From positions 104,752 through 168,751 of the forward strand of contig DATGJP010000077.1 in NCBI GenBank assembly GCA_035295125.1: a DNA stretch of 64,000 bases, read 5' to 3'. This document shows positions 7,731 through 17,061 of the stretch, one piece after another. A program made the position numbers and the translations under genes. The stretch's first letter is position 1; each line of letters opens with the position of its first letter. The notes under the pieces were generated by a model. That model saw only the letters and a program-made list of their open reading frames with translations. It ran no database searches and was not told the DNA's origin. The DNA comes from JAICMB01 sp035295125 (GTDB lineage Bacteria; Acidobacteriota; Terriglobia; Bryobacterales; Bryobacteraceae).

Positions 7731-10700
7731 TTATCGGCCGGAGCGCCGCTTCGCCAGGGCGAAGCCGCCCATCAGGAGCCCTAGCGCGCCCGCCCCGACT
7801 AACACCGAGGCTGGCACCGGGGCCGTTCGATCCGGCTCGCCGAGTTCCCGCTCCAGGAATTGCACGTCTGCGTTGAGCATCGTCTCCCGCAATCCAATCT
7901 GAAGGACTTGCGCCAGGTGAAGGGCCCGACGATCCGTTTCCTGCTCGATTTGCTCACGGCAACTGAATCCGTCGGCGATGATGAACGCATCGCTCGCCGC
8001 CTCGCGAACCGCGGGTAGCAGGACGCGCTCTCCGCACTTAATCGATACGTCATAATGATCGGCCTCATACCCGAATGCGCCCGCCATACCGCAACATCCT
8101 GAGTTGAGCACATTGATTTCAAGGCCGGCCTTGCGCAGGATATTGGCATCGGAGTTGAAGTCCAAGACCGTCTTGTGATGGCAATGGCCATGCACTACTG
8201 CCTTGCGCTGGAGTCTTGGAGGCTGATAGCCGGGCGCCTTGTGCTCGAGAAACTCGCCGAGCATGTAGCACTGTTCCTTCAGCCGGTAAGCGTCCTCATC
8301 GCCGTGCAGAAGATCCGTCATCTCGTCACGAAACACCGAAATGCAGCTAGGCTCTAATCCAACAATCGGCGTCCCTTGTTCAATTTCCTTCCGAAGCGAT
8401 CCGATAATGTTCTCCAGCCACTTCTTCGCTAGCGGAAGCATGCCGTAATCGTAGAGAGGCCGCCCGCAACAAAGGTCCTGCTCGGGCACGACGACCCGGA
8501 ACCCCGCGTTTTCGAGTACGTCGACAGCGGCCCGCGCCACTTTGGGCGTGAAGTGATCGTTAAACGTGTCGGCCCACAGAATCACTTTGCGTCCGTGGGG
8601 ATTCCGGGATGTGCGTCCTCGGAACCACTGCTTAAACGTCCGCGGCGCGAACGGGGGAATATGGCGCCTTTGCGAATAGCCGGCCGCCAACTTCGCGATC
8701 GCACTCAGACCCGGAGTCTGCGTAAAGAAATTGACAGTCGCCGGCATCTTCGAGGCAATGCGAGCCCACCAATGGATCAATCCCGAAGCATACGCATGCC
8801 TGGGCTGCAGGCGACCCTCGTAATAATGTGACAGGAACTCCGATTTGTAGGTCGCGACATCGACGTTCACCGGGCAGTCGCCCTTGCATCCCTTGCAGGA
8901 AAGGCACAAATCGAGCGCCTCCTTGACGTGCTCGCTCTTCCATCCGCCATCGAGCGGATTGCCTTGCAGCATTTCAAAAAGCAGGTGCGTGCGCCCGCGC
9001 GGCGAATGCATCTCCTCGCGCGTGGCCATAAAACTGGGACACATTGTGCCGCCCTGCTCGCGCCGGCATTCCCCTACCCCAACACATCGCAGCGTCGCGC
9101 GTGAAAAGCTGTACTGGTCTTCCTTGAAATGAAAGTGAGTGTTCGGCTGCGGAGGCGCGTATCCTGTGCCGAGGCGCAGGTTTTCGTCGATCCGATACGG
9201 AGTGACCACCTTGCCGGGATTCATCTTCCAATCGGGATCCCAGATCGACTTGAACTCGCGAAACGCCGCGACAATTTCTTCGCCGAACATCTTCGGCAGG
9301 TACTCGGCCCGGCATTGACCGTCGCCATGTTCTCCGGAAAGCGAGCCGCCATGAGAAAGCACCAGGGTAGTGGCGTCGTCCATGAACGACCGGTAGTTGT
9401 GAATCCCTTCCGGCGACCGGAGATCAAACGGAATGCGGCAGTGGATACAGCCCTGGCCGAAATGACCGTACACCGAGGGATCGTCGTAGCCGTGCTTCCG
9501 GAACAGCTCTTTGAGGCCGCGAAGATAAACTCCGACTCTATCGGGAGGCACCGCGGAGTCTTCCCAGCCCGGCCATGTGTCATGCTCTCCCGGAACGTAA
9601 GCGGTGGCGTCCAGGCCCGATTCGCGCACCTCCCAGAGCATCTTCTCCTGCGCCGGATCGTCATAGAGCTTCATCGACGGCGGATGATCCGACTTCTTTA
9701 AATCGTTCATCAATCGGTGGGCCTGCTCTTCCGCCTCCTGGCGCGTTTTCGCGCCAAACTCCACCAGCAGCCAGCCCTTGCCTTCGGGCAGCAAGGTGAT
9801 GTCTTTTACATGCACGCCCTTTTTGTGCATGTAGCCGATGAGCCGGTCGTCAATTCCTTCGCACCCGATCGGCTTGTGCGCGACCACGCGCGGAATGTCG
9901 TCACCGGATGCAAATACGTCCGGATATCCCAATACCAGAAGCGCCCGGGCCGGGGGATTCCAAACGAGATTCGCCACGATCTCCAGAATCGTGACACACG
10001 TCCCCTCGCTCCCAACTAAAGCCCGTGCGACATGGAAGCCGTTCTCCGGTAGCAGCTCGTCGAGGTTGTATCCCGACACGCGACGCGGAATCTTGGGGTA
10101 GCGCTCGCGGATTAGATTTGCATACCGGTCGCGCAGGTCGCGGAGCTTGCGATAGATTTCGCCTCGTCGGCCGCCGGCGGTAATGATCTGACCGAGCTCG
10201 TCATCACTGGTCTTACCCACGCGCATACGAAGCCCGTCGTACGTGAGAATCTCAAGCTCATGGATGTTGTCGGCCGTGCGCCCGGCCATCTGCGCGTGAA
10301 TACCGCACGAATTATTGCCGCACATCCCGCCTAGAGTGCAATGGTTGTGTGTGGCCGGGTCTGGTCCAAAAGTCAGCCCCCGTTTATTCGCCGCATTGCG
10401 CAAATCGTCGAGAATGCACCCCGGCTGCACGAGGCCCAGCTTCTTCTCGGCATCCACTCCGATCACGTGATGCATGTACTTCGACATGTCCATCACAACC
10501 GCGACGTTGCAGCATTGCCCGGCAAGACTCGTACCGCATCCGCGACTCAGCAACGGCGCACCGAAATGACGGCAGACCTCGACCGTTCGAATTACGTCGT
10601 CGGAGTCGAGCGGAAGCACCACGCCAATCGGCACCTGCCTGTAGTTCGAGCCGTCAGTGGCATATAAGGCGCGGCTACCCTGATCGAATCGCACTTCGCC

Positions 10701-10835
10701 TTGGACGCTGCGGCGCAACTCCTCCGCGAGCGTTATGCTGTCGCCGCTCCACTCCACTTGCGATGCACTCAGCGGGCGCGGATAAACACCTCCGTCCTCA
10801 CGGAGGTGATCGCTACCAGACAACTTGACCAACAT
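7731..10835 (-). CDS. FAD-linked oxidase / Fe-S / CCG-domain dehydrogenase (GlcD–GlcF or YdiJ type)
   Basis: This is a large fused 2-hydroxyacid dehydrogenase (about 1034 aa). The N-terminal ~500 residues are a PCMH-type FAD domain (RGCGTSLAGQC, GPDPATHNHCTLGGM, GNNSCG) followed by the FAD-linked oxidase C-terminal domain. The middle has two 4Fe-4S clusters of GlcF type, CVGVGECRREQGGTMCP and CLSCKGCKGDCP. The C-terminus has two CCG heterodisulfide-reductase-like motifs (LCCGRPLYD and SGCCGMAGAFG). Known relatives oxidise D-lactate, D-2-hydroxyglutarate or glycolate and pass electrons to quinone. The last ~25 residues form a hydrophobic helix followed by KRRSGR, an unusual tail anchor. I chose ATG 10835 because GGAG sits 6 nt upstream; a GTG at 10847 is also in frame. 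Confidence 0.9.
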   Translation of the reverse strand: MLVKLSGSDHLREDGGVYPRPLSASQVEWSGDSITLAEELRRSVQGEVRFDQGSRALYATDGSNYRQVPIGVVLPLDSDDVIRTVEVCRHFGAPLLSRGCGTSLAGQCCNVAVVMDMSKYMHHVIGVDAEKKLGLVQPGCILDDLRNAANKRGLTFGPDPATHNHCTLGGMCGNNSCGIHAQMAGRTADNIHELEILTYDGLRMRVGKTSDDELGQIITAGGRRGEIYRKLRDLRDRYANLIRERYPKIPRRVSGYNLDELLPENGFHVARALVGSEGTCVTILEIVANLVWNPPARALLVLGYPDVFASGDDIPRVVAHKPIGCEGIDDRLIGYMHKKGVHVKDITLLPEGKGWLLVEFGAKTRQEAEEQAHRLMNDLKKSDHPPSMKLYDDPAQEKMLWEVRESGLDATAYVPGEHDTWPGWEDSAVPPDRVGVYLRGLKELFRKHGYDDPSVYGHFGQGCIHCRIPFDLRSPEGIHNYRSFMDDATTLVLSHGGSLSGEHGDGQCRAEYLPKMFGEEIVAAFREFKSIWDPDWKMNPGKVVTPYRIDENLRLGTGYAPPQPNTHFHFKEDQYSFSRATLRCVGVGECRREQGGTMCPSFMATREEMHSPRGRTHLLFEMLQGNPLDGGWKSEHVKEALDLCLSCKGCKGDCPVNVDVATYKSEFLSHYYEGRLQPRHAYASGLIHWWARIASKMPATVNFFTQTPGLSAIAKLAAGYSQRRHIPPFAPRTFKQWFRGRTSRNPHGRKVILWADTFNDHFTPKVARAAVDVLENAGFRVVVPEQDLCCGRPLYDYGMLPLAKKWLENIIGSLRKEIEQGTPIVGLEPSCISVFRDEMTDLLHGDEDAYRLKEQCYMLGEFLEHKAPGYQPPRLQRKAVVHGHCHHKTVLDFNSDANILRKAGLEINVLNSGCCGMAGAFGYEADHYDVSIKCGERVLLPAVREAASDAFIIADGFSCREQIEQETDRRALHLAQVLQIGLRETMLNADVQFLERELGEPDRTAPVPASVLVGAGALGLLMGGFALAKRRSGR

Positions 10836-10956
10836 GTAAAGCTCCACTTTGGGGACTGCACATCGGCGAAAACGTTTCGGTAAGGCGGTTGGTATCTATG
10901 TCGTTACGCCGTTGAAATATTTCACGACCAAACCCGTCAAATCTTTGGAGTTAATA

Positions 10957-11172
10957 ATGCAGAACGCAGCCCAGGAGCTTGAACAAGCCACCAATAACCT
11001 GGCCGTGAAGACGGCTGAGACGCTCGGATGTGCAGCAGGATACCTGCGCAGCCGCGATATGACCGCCATGTTGTCCGATTTCCAGCAGACTGCGCGTGAG
11101 AATCCCTTACCGACCTTGGTCGGCGCAGCCGCGTTCGGCTTTCTTGTAGGGGCGTTCCTGCGAAGACTCTGA
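10957..11172 (+). CDS. Small DUF883/ElaB/YqjD-like membrane-anchored protein
   Basis: The predicted protein has 71 aa. An amphipathic, Ala/Glu/Gln-rich helical part is followed by a short hydrophobic C-terminus ending NPLPTLVGAAAFGFLVGAF-LRRL, the layout of ElaB/YqjD (DUF883) proteins. In enterobacteria these are inner-membrane proteins that tether ribosomes in stationary phase; here that role is only inference. GGAG lies 7 nt before the ATG at 10957, which decides the start over longer in-frame options. It is the first gene of a likely three-gene operon with the YqjE-like and DUF3618-like genes, and is divergent from the large FAD oxidoreductase gene. Confidence 0.75.
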   Translation: MQNAAQELEQATNNLAVKTAETLGCAAGYLRSRDMTAMLSDFQQTARENPLPTLVGAAAFGFLVGAFLRRL

Positions 11173-11188
11173 TGTAAGGAGTAATTCT

Positions 11189-11632
11189 ATGGATCCAGCC
11201 AGAGACGCGGCCGGAAACCTCGGGTCGTATGCCTATACCAAGACCGAAAGAGAGGGCACACGCCCGATAGCTGATGTTCTGAAACAAACTGTCACCAACG
11301 TTCAGGAGATTATCCGCTCGGAAGTGCTGCTGGCCAAAGTGGAGTTGAAAGAGGAATCGAGGAAAGCCACTTCGGCCGGCAAGATGTTCGGTGCCAGCAT
11401 GGCGCTCGCATTTTTCGGTCTCGGTTTTTGCCTGCTGAGTGCCGTCTATGCGCTGTCGCTCGTCCTTCCCGCCTGGGCAGCCGCTCTGATCGTCGGTGTT
11501 GTGCTGCTGATCTTCGCCGGCGGCGCACTCGCAATGGGACGTGAGCGCTGGAAGAACCTGAAAGCACCGGCCAAGACGATGTTCACGGTAAAGGAGGACG
11601 TCGAATGGATGAGGAATCAGTTCAGATCATAA
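11189..11632 (+). CDS. YqjE-like phage-holin-superfamily membrane protein
   Basis: This 147-aa protein matches the putative holin-X (PF07332/YqjE) pattern. A soluble N-terminal helix contains IIRSEVLLAKVELKEESRKA. Two transmembrane helices joined by a short turn follow (residues ~72–95 and ~98–122), then a basic tail containing RERWKNLK. Despite the family name, this group is chromosomal and linked to envelope stress rather than lysis. It begins with a good AGGAG 7 nt upstream, 16 bp after the ElaB-like gene. It overlaps the next gene by 28 bp. Confidence 0.82.
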   Translation: MDPARDAAGNLGSYAYTKTEREGTRPIADVLKQTVTNVQEIIRSEVLLAKVELKEESRKATSAGKMFGASMALAFFGLGFCLLSAVYALSLVLPAWAAALIVGVVLLIFAGGALAMGRERWKNLKAPAKTMFTVKEDVEWMRNQFRS

Positions 11633-11814
11633 AGCACATCGCTGAAAAGCGAGAGGAACTGGGCGACAATCTCGCGGAACTCGAACAAAGAGTTCGTTAC
11701 GCGACCGATTGGCGTACCTACTTCGCGCGCCAGCCGTGGCTGATGATCGGAGCCTCCGCGTTGGGCGGATTGCTGCTGGCGGCATTGTTTACGCCGGCGC
11801 GGAGATGCAGATGA
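11605..11814 (+). CDS. DUF3618-like small membrane protein
   Basis: A 69-aa protein. It has a charged helix with AEKREELGDNLAELEQRV, close to the IEQTREELG pattern of DUF3618, then one transmembrane helix near PWLMIGASALGGLLLAALF and a short basic end. AAGGAGG at 11591–11597 is 7 nt before the ATG, inside the preceding gene. Together with the two genes before it, it repeats the YqjD–YqjE–YqjK gene order of other phyla, so it probably helps adjust envelope or ribosome state under stress. The function is not known directly. Confidence 0.75.
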   Translation: MDEESVQIIKHIAEKREELGDNLAELEQRVRYATDWRTYFARQPWLMIGASALGGLLLAALFTPARRCR

Positions 11815-11831
11815 TGTGAGCACATCGCCCA

Positions 11832-14216
11832 ATGAGTGGTAAAGCTCCAGGCGCGCCAGGCCGCATTCCTGTATGGGAGCATGCGGACAAGGATGGCGTT
11901 GGAGCAAGTTACAGTCCGGCCAACCACGTATGGTTCACTCTATGGCGTGGAGCCCTGACTGAGGTCTATTACCCTACCGTCGACCGCGCCCAAATCCGTC
12001 ATCTTCTTCTAGTCGTCAGCGATGGCCGCTCGTTGGTTCTTCACGAGGGAGCCGACCTTGAATGTCGCGTTACAAGGCTCGGCGGGACTTCCGAAGCTTA
12101 CCGCGTGACCGCGAAAGCTCCCAGTGGTGAATTCCAATTCGAGAAAGATGTGATTTGCGACCCGGATTTGCCATGCGTCATGCAACGCTATCGCATGACG
12201 CCAGTGTTCTCGAGCGCTCTGCGTTACTACATCGTCTGTAACCCGCATCTTGAGGCGCAGGGTCATGTGGCAGACTCCCATGTCATCGAGTTGAACGGGC
12301 GCAAGTTCTTGACTGCGCATAAAGACGATCACTGGGTCGCCGTTGGATCGAGCGGAGGCTTCAGCCGTGCATCGGTCGGCTTTGCCGGTGTGAATGACGG
12401 TCTCACCGACCTCAGCGAAAATGGCCAACTGGATTCCGTGTTTACCGAGGCGGACGAAGGTAATGTGGTCCTGACCGGTGAGATTCCCGAGCGTATTGAC
12501 GAATTCACAATTGCACTCGCGTTCGGTTTAACCCAGCATGCCGCCCTAACAGCGGTCACGCAGTCGCTTGCCTCGCCGTTCAGCGTCAAATTGGAAAAGT
12601 ACCTGCAGCAATGGCAGTCCGCCGCGGCTGACCGCCTCGACATCCGGAGCCGCACCGGCGATGGCGGCCGCGTTTACGACATCAGTTGCAACACGATCTG
12701 CACCCATGAAGACCGCACTTACCGCGGCGCACTGATCGCCTCTCTCGCAATACCGTGGGGCGAGGTGAAGCAGGCCATCACACCTGCCCACGCCGGTTAT
12801 CACCTGGTGTGGACGCGCGACGCCGTAAACTGCGCCGGTGCCCTGCTTGCGGCGGGTGATTGCGACACTCCTCTCCGGACGTTAACGTATCTTGCGGTGT
12901 CGCAGCAGCAAGACGGTAGCTTTGCGCAGAACTTCTGGATTAACGGCGAGCCAAACTGGACCGGTCTTCAGCTCGACGAGGTTACGTACCCGATCCTGCT
13001 GGCGCGCCGCCTGCACCGCGAGCATGCCCTACTGGAATTCAATCCACTACCCATGACCTGGAAGGCCATCGAGTACATCGTGCATCGCGGGCCGATCACC
13101 CCGCAGGAGCGATGGGAGCAGATGAGCGGCTACTCGCCCGCGACCATCGCCATCGTCATTGCCGCGACCGTGTGTGCCGCTGCTTTTGCCCGCGAAGACG
13201 GGAAACCCGCAGCCGCCCAATTCCTCGAAGACTACGCCGATTGGATGCGGGACCACATTGAGGCTTGGACCGTCACCACCGCCGGCGAACTCCTCCCAGG
13301 ATCTCCGCGATACATTATCCGGCTCACCCCGGCGAGCCCTGGCGATGCGGGCCCGGTTTCGCCCAACGAAGCTCTTCTGAAGATCCCGGATCAAAAGCCG
13401 GGCAGACCCAATGAGTTTCCCGCGCGTAACATCGTCTCGCCTGGCTTTCTGGAGCTTGTCCGCTACGGGGTTCTTGACGCTGACGATCCGTTGATTGTTG
13501 GGTCGCTGCGGGTCGTCGACGCGGTCCTCAAGATCGACACTCCCGCCGGTCCCTGTTGGCGGCGCTTCAATCATGACGGCTACGGGCAGCGCGACGATGG
13601 CTCGCCGTTTGACACCTGGGGAAAAGGTCGTGCCTGGCCACTGCTCACCGGGGAGCGCGGCCACTATGCGTTACGAGCGGGCCAGGACCCTATGCCGTAT
13701 ATTGCGGCCATGGAGCACTTGAGCGGCACGACGGGTCTCATTGCGGAACAGGTTTGGGACAGACCTTTTTGGAAGGACGGCCGTAACTACTTCGGACGGC
13801 CGACTGGATCGGCGAACCCACTCACCTGGGCGCACGCAGAATACATCAAGCTCGTTCGCTCGGCCTCGGACGGACGCGTGTTTGATCTTCCGCACGAGGT
13901 CGAGCGCCGTTACTCCGGCAAACGCGGCCGGCTAAACAAACTTGCGATGTGGACGTTCAATTATCCGATCCCCACCGCGTCCGCTGGCGAAACGTTGCGG
14001 ATCTACTCGGGCGCGCCGTTCGTCCTTCGATATTCGTTGGACGACTGGGCACACGTTCAGGACGTCCACGCCACCGACACCGAGTTGTCAATCCACTATG
14101 TGGACGTGCCACTTCCCCCCGACCAGCGCGCCTCGGCACGTTTCACGTTTCGTTGGAAAGAAAAAGGGAACTGGCAAGGCTGCGATTATGCCGTCGTCGT
14201 CACACCCGGTCAGTAA
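11832..14216 (+). CDS. Glucoamylase-like glycoside hydrolase family 15
   Basis: The 794-aa protein has an N-terminal beta-sandwich of the bacterial glucodextranase/glucoamylase type (from ~residue 10, GASYSPANHVWFTLWRGAL). An (alpha/alpha)6 barrel starts near residue 300. HLVWTRDAVN is the signature of the substrate pocket. QLDEVTYP supplies the likely general acid Glu and TWAHAEYIKL the likely general base Glu. Such enzymes release glucose from the non-reducing ends of alpha-glucans, dextrans or trehalose-type sugars. There is no signal peptide, so it probably acts on internal glycogen or maltodextrin. It follows the stress operon by 17 bp and precedes a short-chain dehydrogenase by 38 bp. 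Confidence 0.9.
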   Translation: MSGKAPGAPGRIPVWEHADKDGVGASYSPANHVWFTLWRGALTEVYYPTVDRAQIRHLLLVVSDGRSLVLHEGADLECRVTRLGGTSEAYRVTAKAPSGEFQFEKDVICDPDLPCVMQRYRMTPVFSSALRYYIVCNPHLEAQGHVADSHVIELNGRKFLTAHKDDHWVAVGSSGGFSRASVGFAGVNDGLTDLSENGQLDSVFTEADEGNVVLTGEIPERIDEFTIALAFGLTQHAALTAVTQSLASPFSVKLEKYLQQWQSAAADRLDIRSRTGDGGRVYDISCNTICTHEDRTYRGALIASLAIPWGEVKQAITPAHAGYHLVWTRDAVNCAGALLAAGDCDTPLRTLTYLAVSQQQDGSFAQNFWINGEPNWTGLQLDEVTYPILLARRLHREHALLEFNPLPMTWKAIEYIVHRGPITPQERWEQMSGYSPATIAIVIAATVCAAAFAREDGKPAAAQFLEDYADWMRDHIEAWTVTTAGELLPGSPRYIIRLTPASPGDAGPVSPNEALLKIPDQKPGRPNEFPARNIVSPGFLELVRYGVLDADDPLIVGSLRVVDAVLKIDTPAGPCWRRFNHDGYGQRDDGSPFDTWGKGRAWPLLTGERGHYALRAGQDPMPYIAAMEHLSGTTGLIAEQVWDRPFWKDGRNYFGRPTGSANPLTWAHAEYIKLVRSASDGRVFDLPHEVERRYSGKRGRLNKLAMWTFNYPIPTASAGETLRIYSGAPFVLRYSLDDWAHVQDVHATDTELSIHYVDVPLPPDQRASARFTFRWKEKGNWQGCDYAVVVTPGQ

Positions 14217-14254
14217 GCGGATTGCCTCTCCCAGGATCATTTGGAGTTACGTAG

Positions 14255-15283
14255 ATGAGTGAAGTTGTGGTCGTCACAGGAGCGTCCGCTGGCGTGGGCC
14301 GCGCCGTTGTCCGTGAATTTGCGCAACACGGCGCCAGAATCGGACTGATCGCGCGCGGTAAGCCCCGTCTGGAAGCCGCTAAACAGGAGGTAAACCAACT
14401 GGGAGGAGAAGCGCTTCTGCTCCCTGCCGACGTCGCCGACGCCGAAGCTGTGGACAACGCTGCTGCCACCGTGGAACGTGAGTTCGGGCCAATCAGCGTG
14501 TGGGTGAACAATGCCATGACCACCGTGTTCGCGCCATTTTCAGAGATTACGCCCGCCGAGTACAAACGCGCCACCGAGGTCACCTATCTCGGATGCGTTT
14601 ACTTAACCATGGCGGCGCTCAAGCGAATGCGTCCCCGCAATGCCGGAGCGATCGTGCAGGTGGGCTCCGCACTTGCCTATCGCTCGATTCCGCTGCAATC
14701 GCCCTACTGCGGAGCTAAGCACGCCATTGTGGGCTTCACGGATTCCATCCGCTCAGAGCTAATCCACGACAAGTCAAACGTGCAAGTCACCGTGGTCCAT
14801 CTGCCCGCGATGAACACCCCTCAGTTCTCATGGTGCCGGACGAAACTTCCCCATCATCCGCAGCCGGTCCCTCCGATCTACGAGCCGGAAGTTGCCGCGG
14901 AAGCGGTCTATTGGGCCGCTCATCATCGACGGCGTGAGATTTACGTTGGTTATCCGACCCTGAAAGCAATCTATGGTCAGGAGATCGCCCCGGGGTACGC
15001 GGACCGCATGTTAGGCCAGACCGGATTCGAATCCCAGCAGACAGATCGGCCCATCTCACCGCAACGCCCCGACAATCTATTCGAGCCGGTAGAAGGCGAT
15101 TGGGCCGCCCACGGAATCTTCTCCGAGAGAGCCCACCGGTTCAGTCCCCAAACCTGTCTTGACCTGCACCGCGGAACTACGGTCTTGGCTGCCGGCGGCC
15201 TCGGGCTCTTCGCGTTCGCTATATTGCGCCAGCGCTTAAATGGCGCGAATAAACCTGGTAGCGCTCGGCATCCGGCTTCTTGA
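14255..15283 (+). CDS. Short-chain dehydrogenase/reductase with C-terminal membrane helix
   Basis: This is a classical SDR with a Rossmann nucleotide site TGASAGVGRAV, an NNAM motif, active-site Ser in VGSALAYRS and the catalytic pair YCGAK. The SDR core ends near residue 230. The protein then continues to 342 aa with an extension that ends in a hydrophobic helix (TVLAAGGLGLFAFAIL) and a basic tail, so it is probably anchored in the inner membrane. The substrate is unknown. GGAG at 14243–14246 fits the ATG at 14255. The gene follows the GH15 gene in the same direction. Its last 65 bp overlap the convergent enolase-superfamily gene. Confidence 0.9.
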   Translation: MSEVVVVTGASAGVGRAVVREFAQHGARIGLIARGKPRLEAAKQEVNQLGGEALLLPADVADAEAVDNAAATVEREFGPISVWVNNAMTTVFAPFSEITPAEYKRATEVTYLGCVYLTMAALKRMRPRNAGAIVQVGSALAYRSIPLQSPYCGAKHAIVGFTDSIRSELIHDKSNVQVTVVHLPAMNTPQFSWCRTKLPHHPQPVPPIYEPEVAAEAVYWAAHHRRREIYVGYPTLKAIYGQEIAPGYADRMLGQTGFESQQTDRPISPQRPDNLFEPVEGDWAAHGIFSERAHRFSPQTCLDLHRGTTVLAAGGLGLFAFAILRQRLNGANKPGSARHPAS

Positions 15284-16343
15284 AGATCAATCCCAATCCC
15301 GGCGCGCTCAAATCGGGCGTAAGCAACCCGTTTACGGCCGTCAACGCCCCCTCCATCAGCATCCCTTCGATCCGCACATGGTCGAAGAAGTACTCTACAT
15401 TCCGAGCCCGTGGCTGCGTACAACACAAATGACCATGCAGACTGGGAGCGGTATGGGCCGAAATCGGCCGGTGGAATACCTCGGCGGCCGCCGCAGCCAG
15501 ACTGAATCCCGTTACACCGCCGCACCGCGTCGCATCGATCTGAATTACGTCCACAGCGTCTGCTTCCAACATCCGCCGGAAGTATATCGGCTCGTACCCG
15601 TATTCCCCCGCCGCAATGTCCATCCCGGCTGGGCAGCGCGCCGCCAGCATCCGCAACCCTTCGAGATCGTCTGAAGAAACCGGCTCCTCAAACCAGGTCA
15701 CCCCCGAATCCACGAAGACCTCGGCGAAACGGAGCGCCTGTTTCCGATCGTAAGCTCCATTAGCATCGACATAGAGCTCCGTTCCATTCCCGATGGCCTG
15801 CCGAGCTGCCCGCACCCGCGCAAGATCCAGCTCCGGGTGGGTTCCGATCTTCATTTTCACTGCCGCTAAGCCTTGCGCCGCCCAGCCCCCCAACTGCTCC
15901 GTCAACTGCTGATCGCTGTACGACGTGAATCCACCGCTGCCATACGCCGCGACTGCTGGACGCACGGCCCCTAACAGTCCAACCAGCGGTATCCCCAAGA
16001 CGCGGGCCTTCAGATCATGTACCGCCACGTCGACCGCCGAGATCGCCATCGATGCCATACCCGCCCGGCCGAGGTTCCGGACCTCCCGGACCATCGCGTC
16101 GTAAACACCCCGCGGCGACATGCAATCCGCGCCTAGAACATGCTTGGCTAGCGCATGCTCGATGAGTATCGCCACTGCCGTACTTGCGTACGTGTAACCG
16201 AAACCTGTCACGTCACCGGCCTTGACGTGCACGGTGACCAGCGTCGTTTCTTTCCATTCGTATGTGCCGTCAGCCTCCGGGCTCGCGGTCGGAATGGTGT
16301 ACGCCGCAACCTGCATCTCATCCACGCGAACGGTGTCTGTCAC
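15219..16343 (-). CDS. Mandelate racemase/muconate lactonizing enzyme family protein
   Basis: This is an enolase-superfamily enzyme of 374 aa. The N-terminal capping domain is followed by a barrel with AVKMKIG (the KxK base pair), YVDANGAY (metal Asp), WFEEPVSSDD (metal Glu), QIDATRCGG (third metal-site Asp) and SAHTAPS (His base region). The pattern resembles the mandelate racemase subgroup, whose members racemise or dehydrate 2-hydroxy acids and sugar acids. The exact substrate cannot be told from sequence. The start is a GTG at 16343 that overlaps the DUF1275 stop by 4 bp (GTGA). A longer in-frame extension upstream lies inside the DUF1275 gene and shows no family sequence. Confidence 0.9.
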   Translation of the reverse strand: MTDTVRVDEMQVAAYTIPTASPEADGTYEWKETTLVTVHVKAGDVTGFGYTYASTAVAILIEHALAKHVLGADCMSPRGVYDAMVREVRNLGRAGMASMAISAVDVAVHDLKARVLGIPLVGLLGAVRPAVAAYGSGGFTSYSDQQLTEQLGGWAAQGLAAVKMKIGTHPELDLARVRAARQAIGNGTELYVDANGAYDRKQALRFAEVFVDSGVTWFEEPVSSDDLEGLRMLAARCPAGMDIAAGEYGYEPIYFRRMLEADAVDVIQIDATRCGGVTGFSLAAAAAEVFHRPISAHTAPSLHGHLCCTQPRARNVEYFFDHVRIEGMLMEGALTAVNGLLTPDLSAPGLGLIFKKPDAERYQVYSRHLSAGAI

Positions 16344-17047
16344 TCGGGAACGCTCCTGTCCAGTTCGGCTGGCGCTATCAGGTCCGCCACGCCCAGCAAA
16401 ATCAAGCACGCCACTGCCGGCGCGACCGACGCCTGCGCCAGGAACTTTACGGCAGTCGCGCCAAGAATTGCCCCGGCAATGTAGGCGCTCCATATTCCTC
16501 CGAACCATGCTGCCCACAGTCGATTTCCGTCGGCAATGTGTTCTCCCAACTTCACAAGAGTGCCTGTCACGAACGACGTGTACACCGTCACGCCGTTGAA
16601 CCGCGATAGCGTCGCCGCCTGGGTTCCCATGGTGCATGCGGCGAGGGAAACGCCACCTGCACCCGGCGGAACCAGCATGAAGCCTGCCAGCGCAACAGCC
16701 TCAAGGGCGATCACCGGCGCTGTCAGCGAGCGCCAGGCAGCCCTCAAACCCCAACCGACAATCAGCCTCGAGATCAACACTCCCGCCATGAAACTGAAGA
16801 TTGGCCACAAGGAACGCCACACCTGCGCCGCGTCCAAGCGTGACGCCTGAACACCCACCGCGACGCTATTCCCGCTCATATTCGCGACATAAATGTGGCC
16901 GAGACTGAGATATCCAATTGCGTCAATATAACCGGCCAGTAACGTGAGCACGATGGCCACGCTCGCCAGCGACCGTGAAAAGCCCTTGCGATCGATGTAA
17001 GGTAGATGCCGTTCACGGCGATACAGTAACGCCCCCGCCGTGTGCAC
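16340..17047 (-). CDS. DUF1275 (YoaK-like) integral membrane protein
   Basis: The 235-aa protein has about six hydrophobic segments and the DUF1275 hallmarks: LAGYIDAIGYLSLGHIYVANMSGNSV near the N-terminus and the later GVTVYTSFVTGTLVKLGE repeat of the same theme. Function in this family is unknown; transport or stress roles have been suggested elsewhere. The start is a GTG with an AAAGG-like SD about 8 nt upstream. Only 14 bp separate it from the start of the divergent formate dehydrogenase gene, so the two promoters must overlap each other's coding or leader sequence. It is translationally coupled to the enolase-superfamily gene. Confidence 0.88.
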   Translation of the reverse strand: MHTAGALLYRRERHLPYIDRKGFSRSLASVAIVLTLLAGYIDAIGYLSLGHIYVANMSGNSVAVGVQASRLDAAQVWRSLWPIFSFMAGVLISRLIVGWGLRAAWRSLTAPVIALEAVALAGFMLVPPGAGGVSLAACTMGTQAATLSRFNGVTVYTSFVTGTLVKLGEHIADGNRLWAAWFGGIWSAYIAGAILGATAVKFLAQASVAPAVACLILLGVADLIAPAELDRSVPE

Positions 17048-17061
17048 ATCTAACCTTTGGT

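Noticed and set aside
11189..11632. Prophage holin
   Set aside because: The family name is misleading; neighbours are YqjD- and DUF3618-like chromosomal stress genes and there are no phage genes.
16344..16637. N-terminal extension of the enolase-superfamily gene
   Set aside because: It lies inside the DUF1275 gene in another frame and shows no family sequence; the GTGA overlap start at 16343 fits better.
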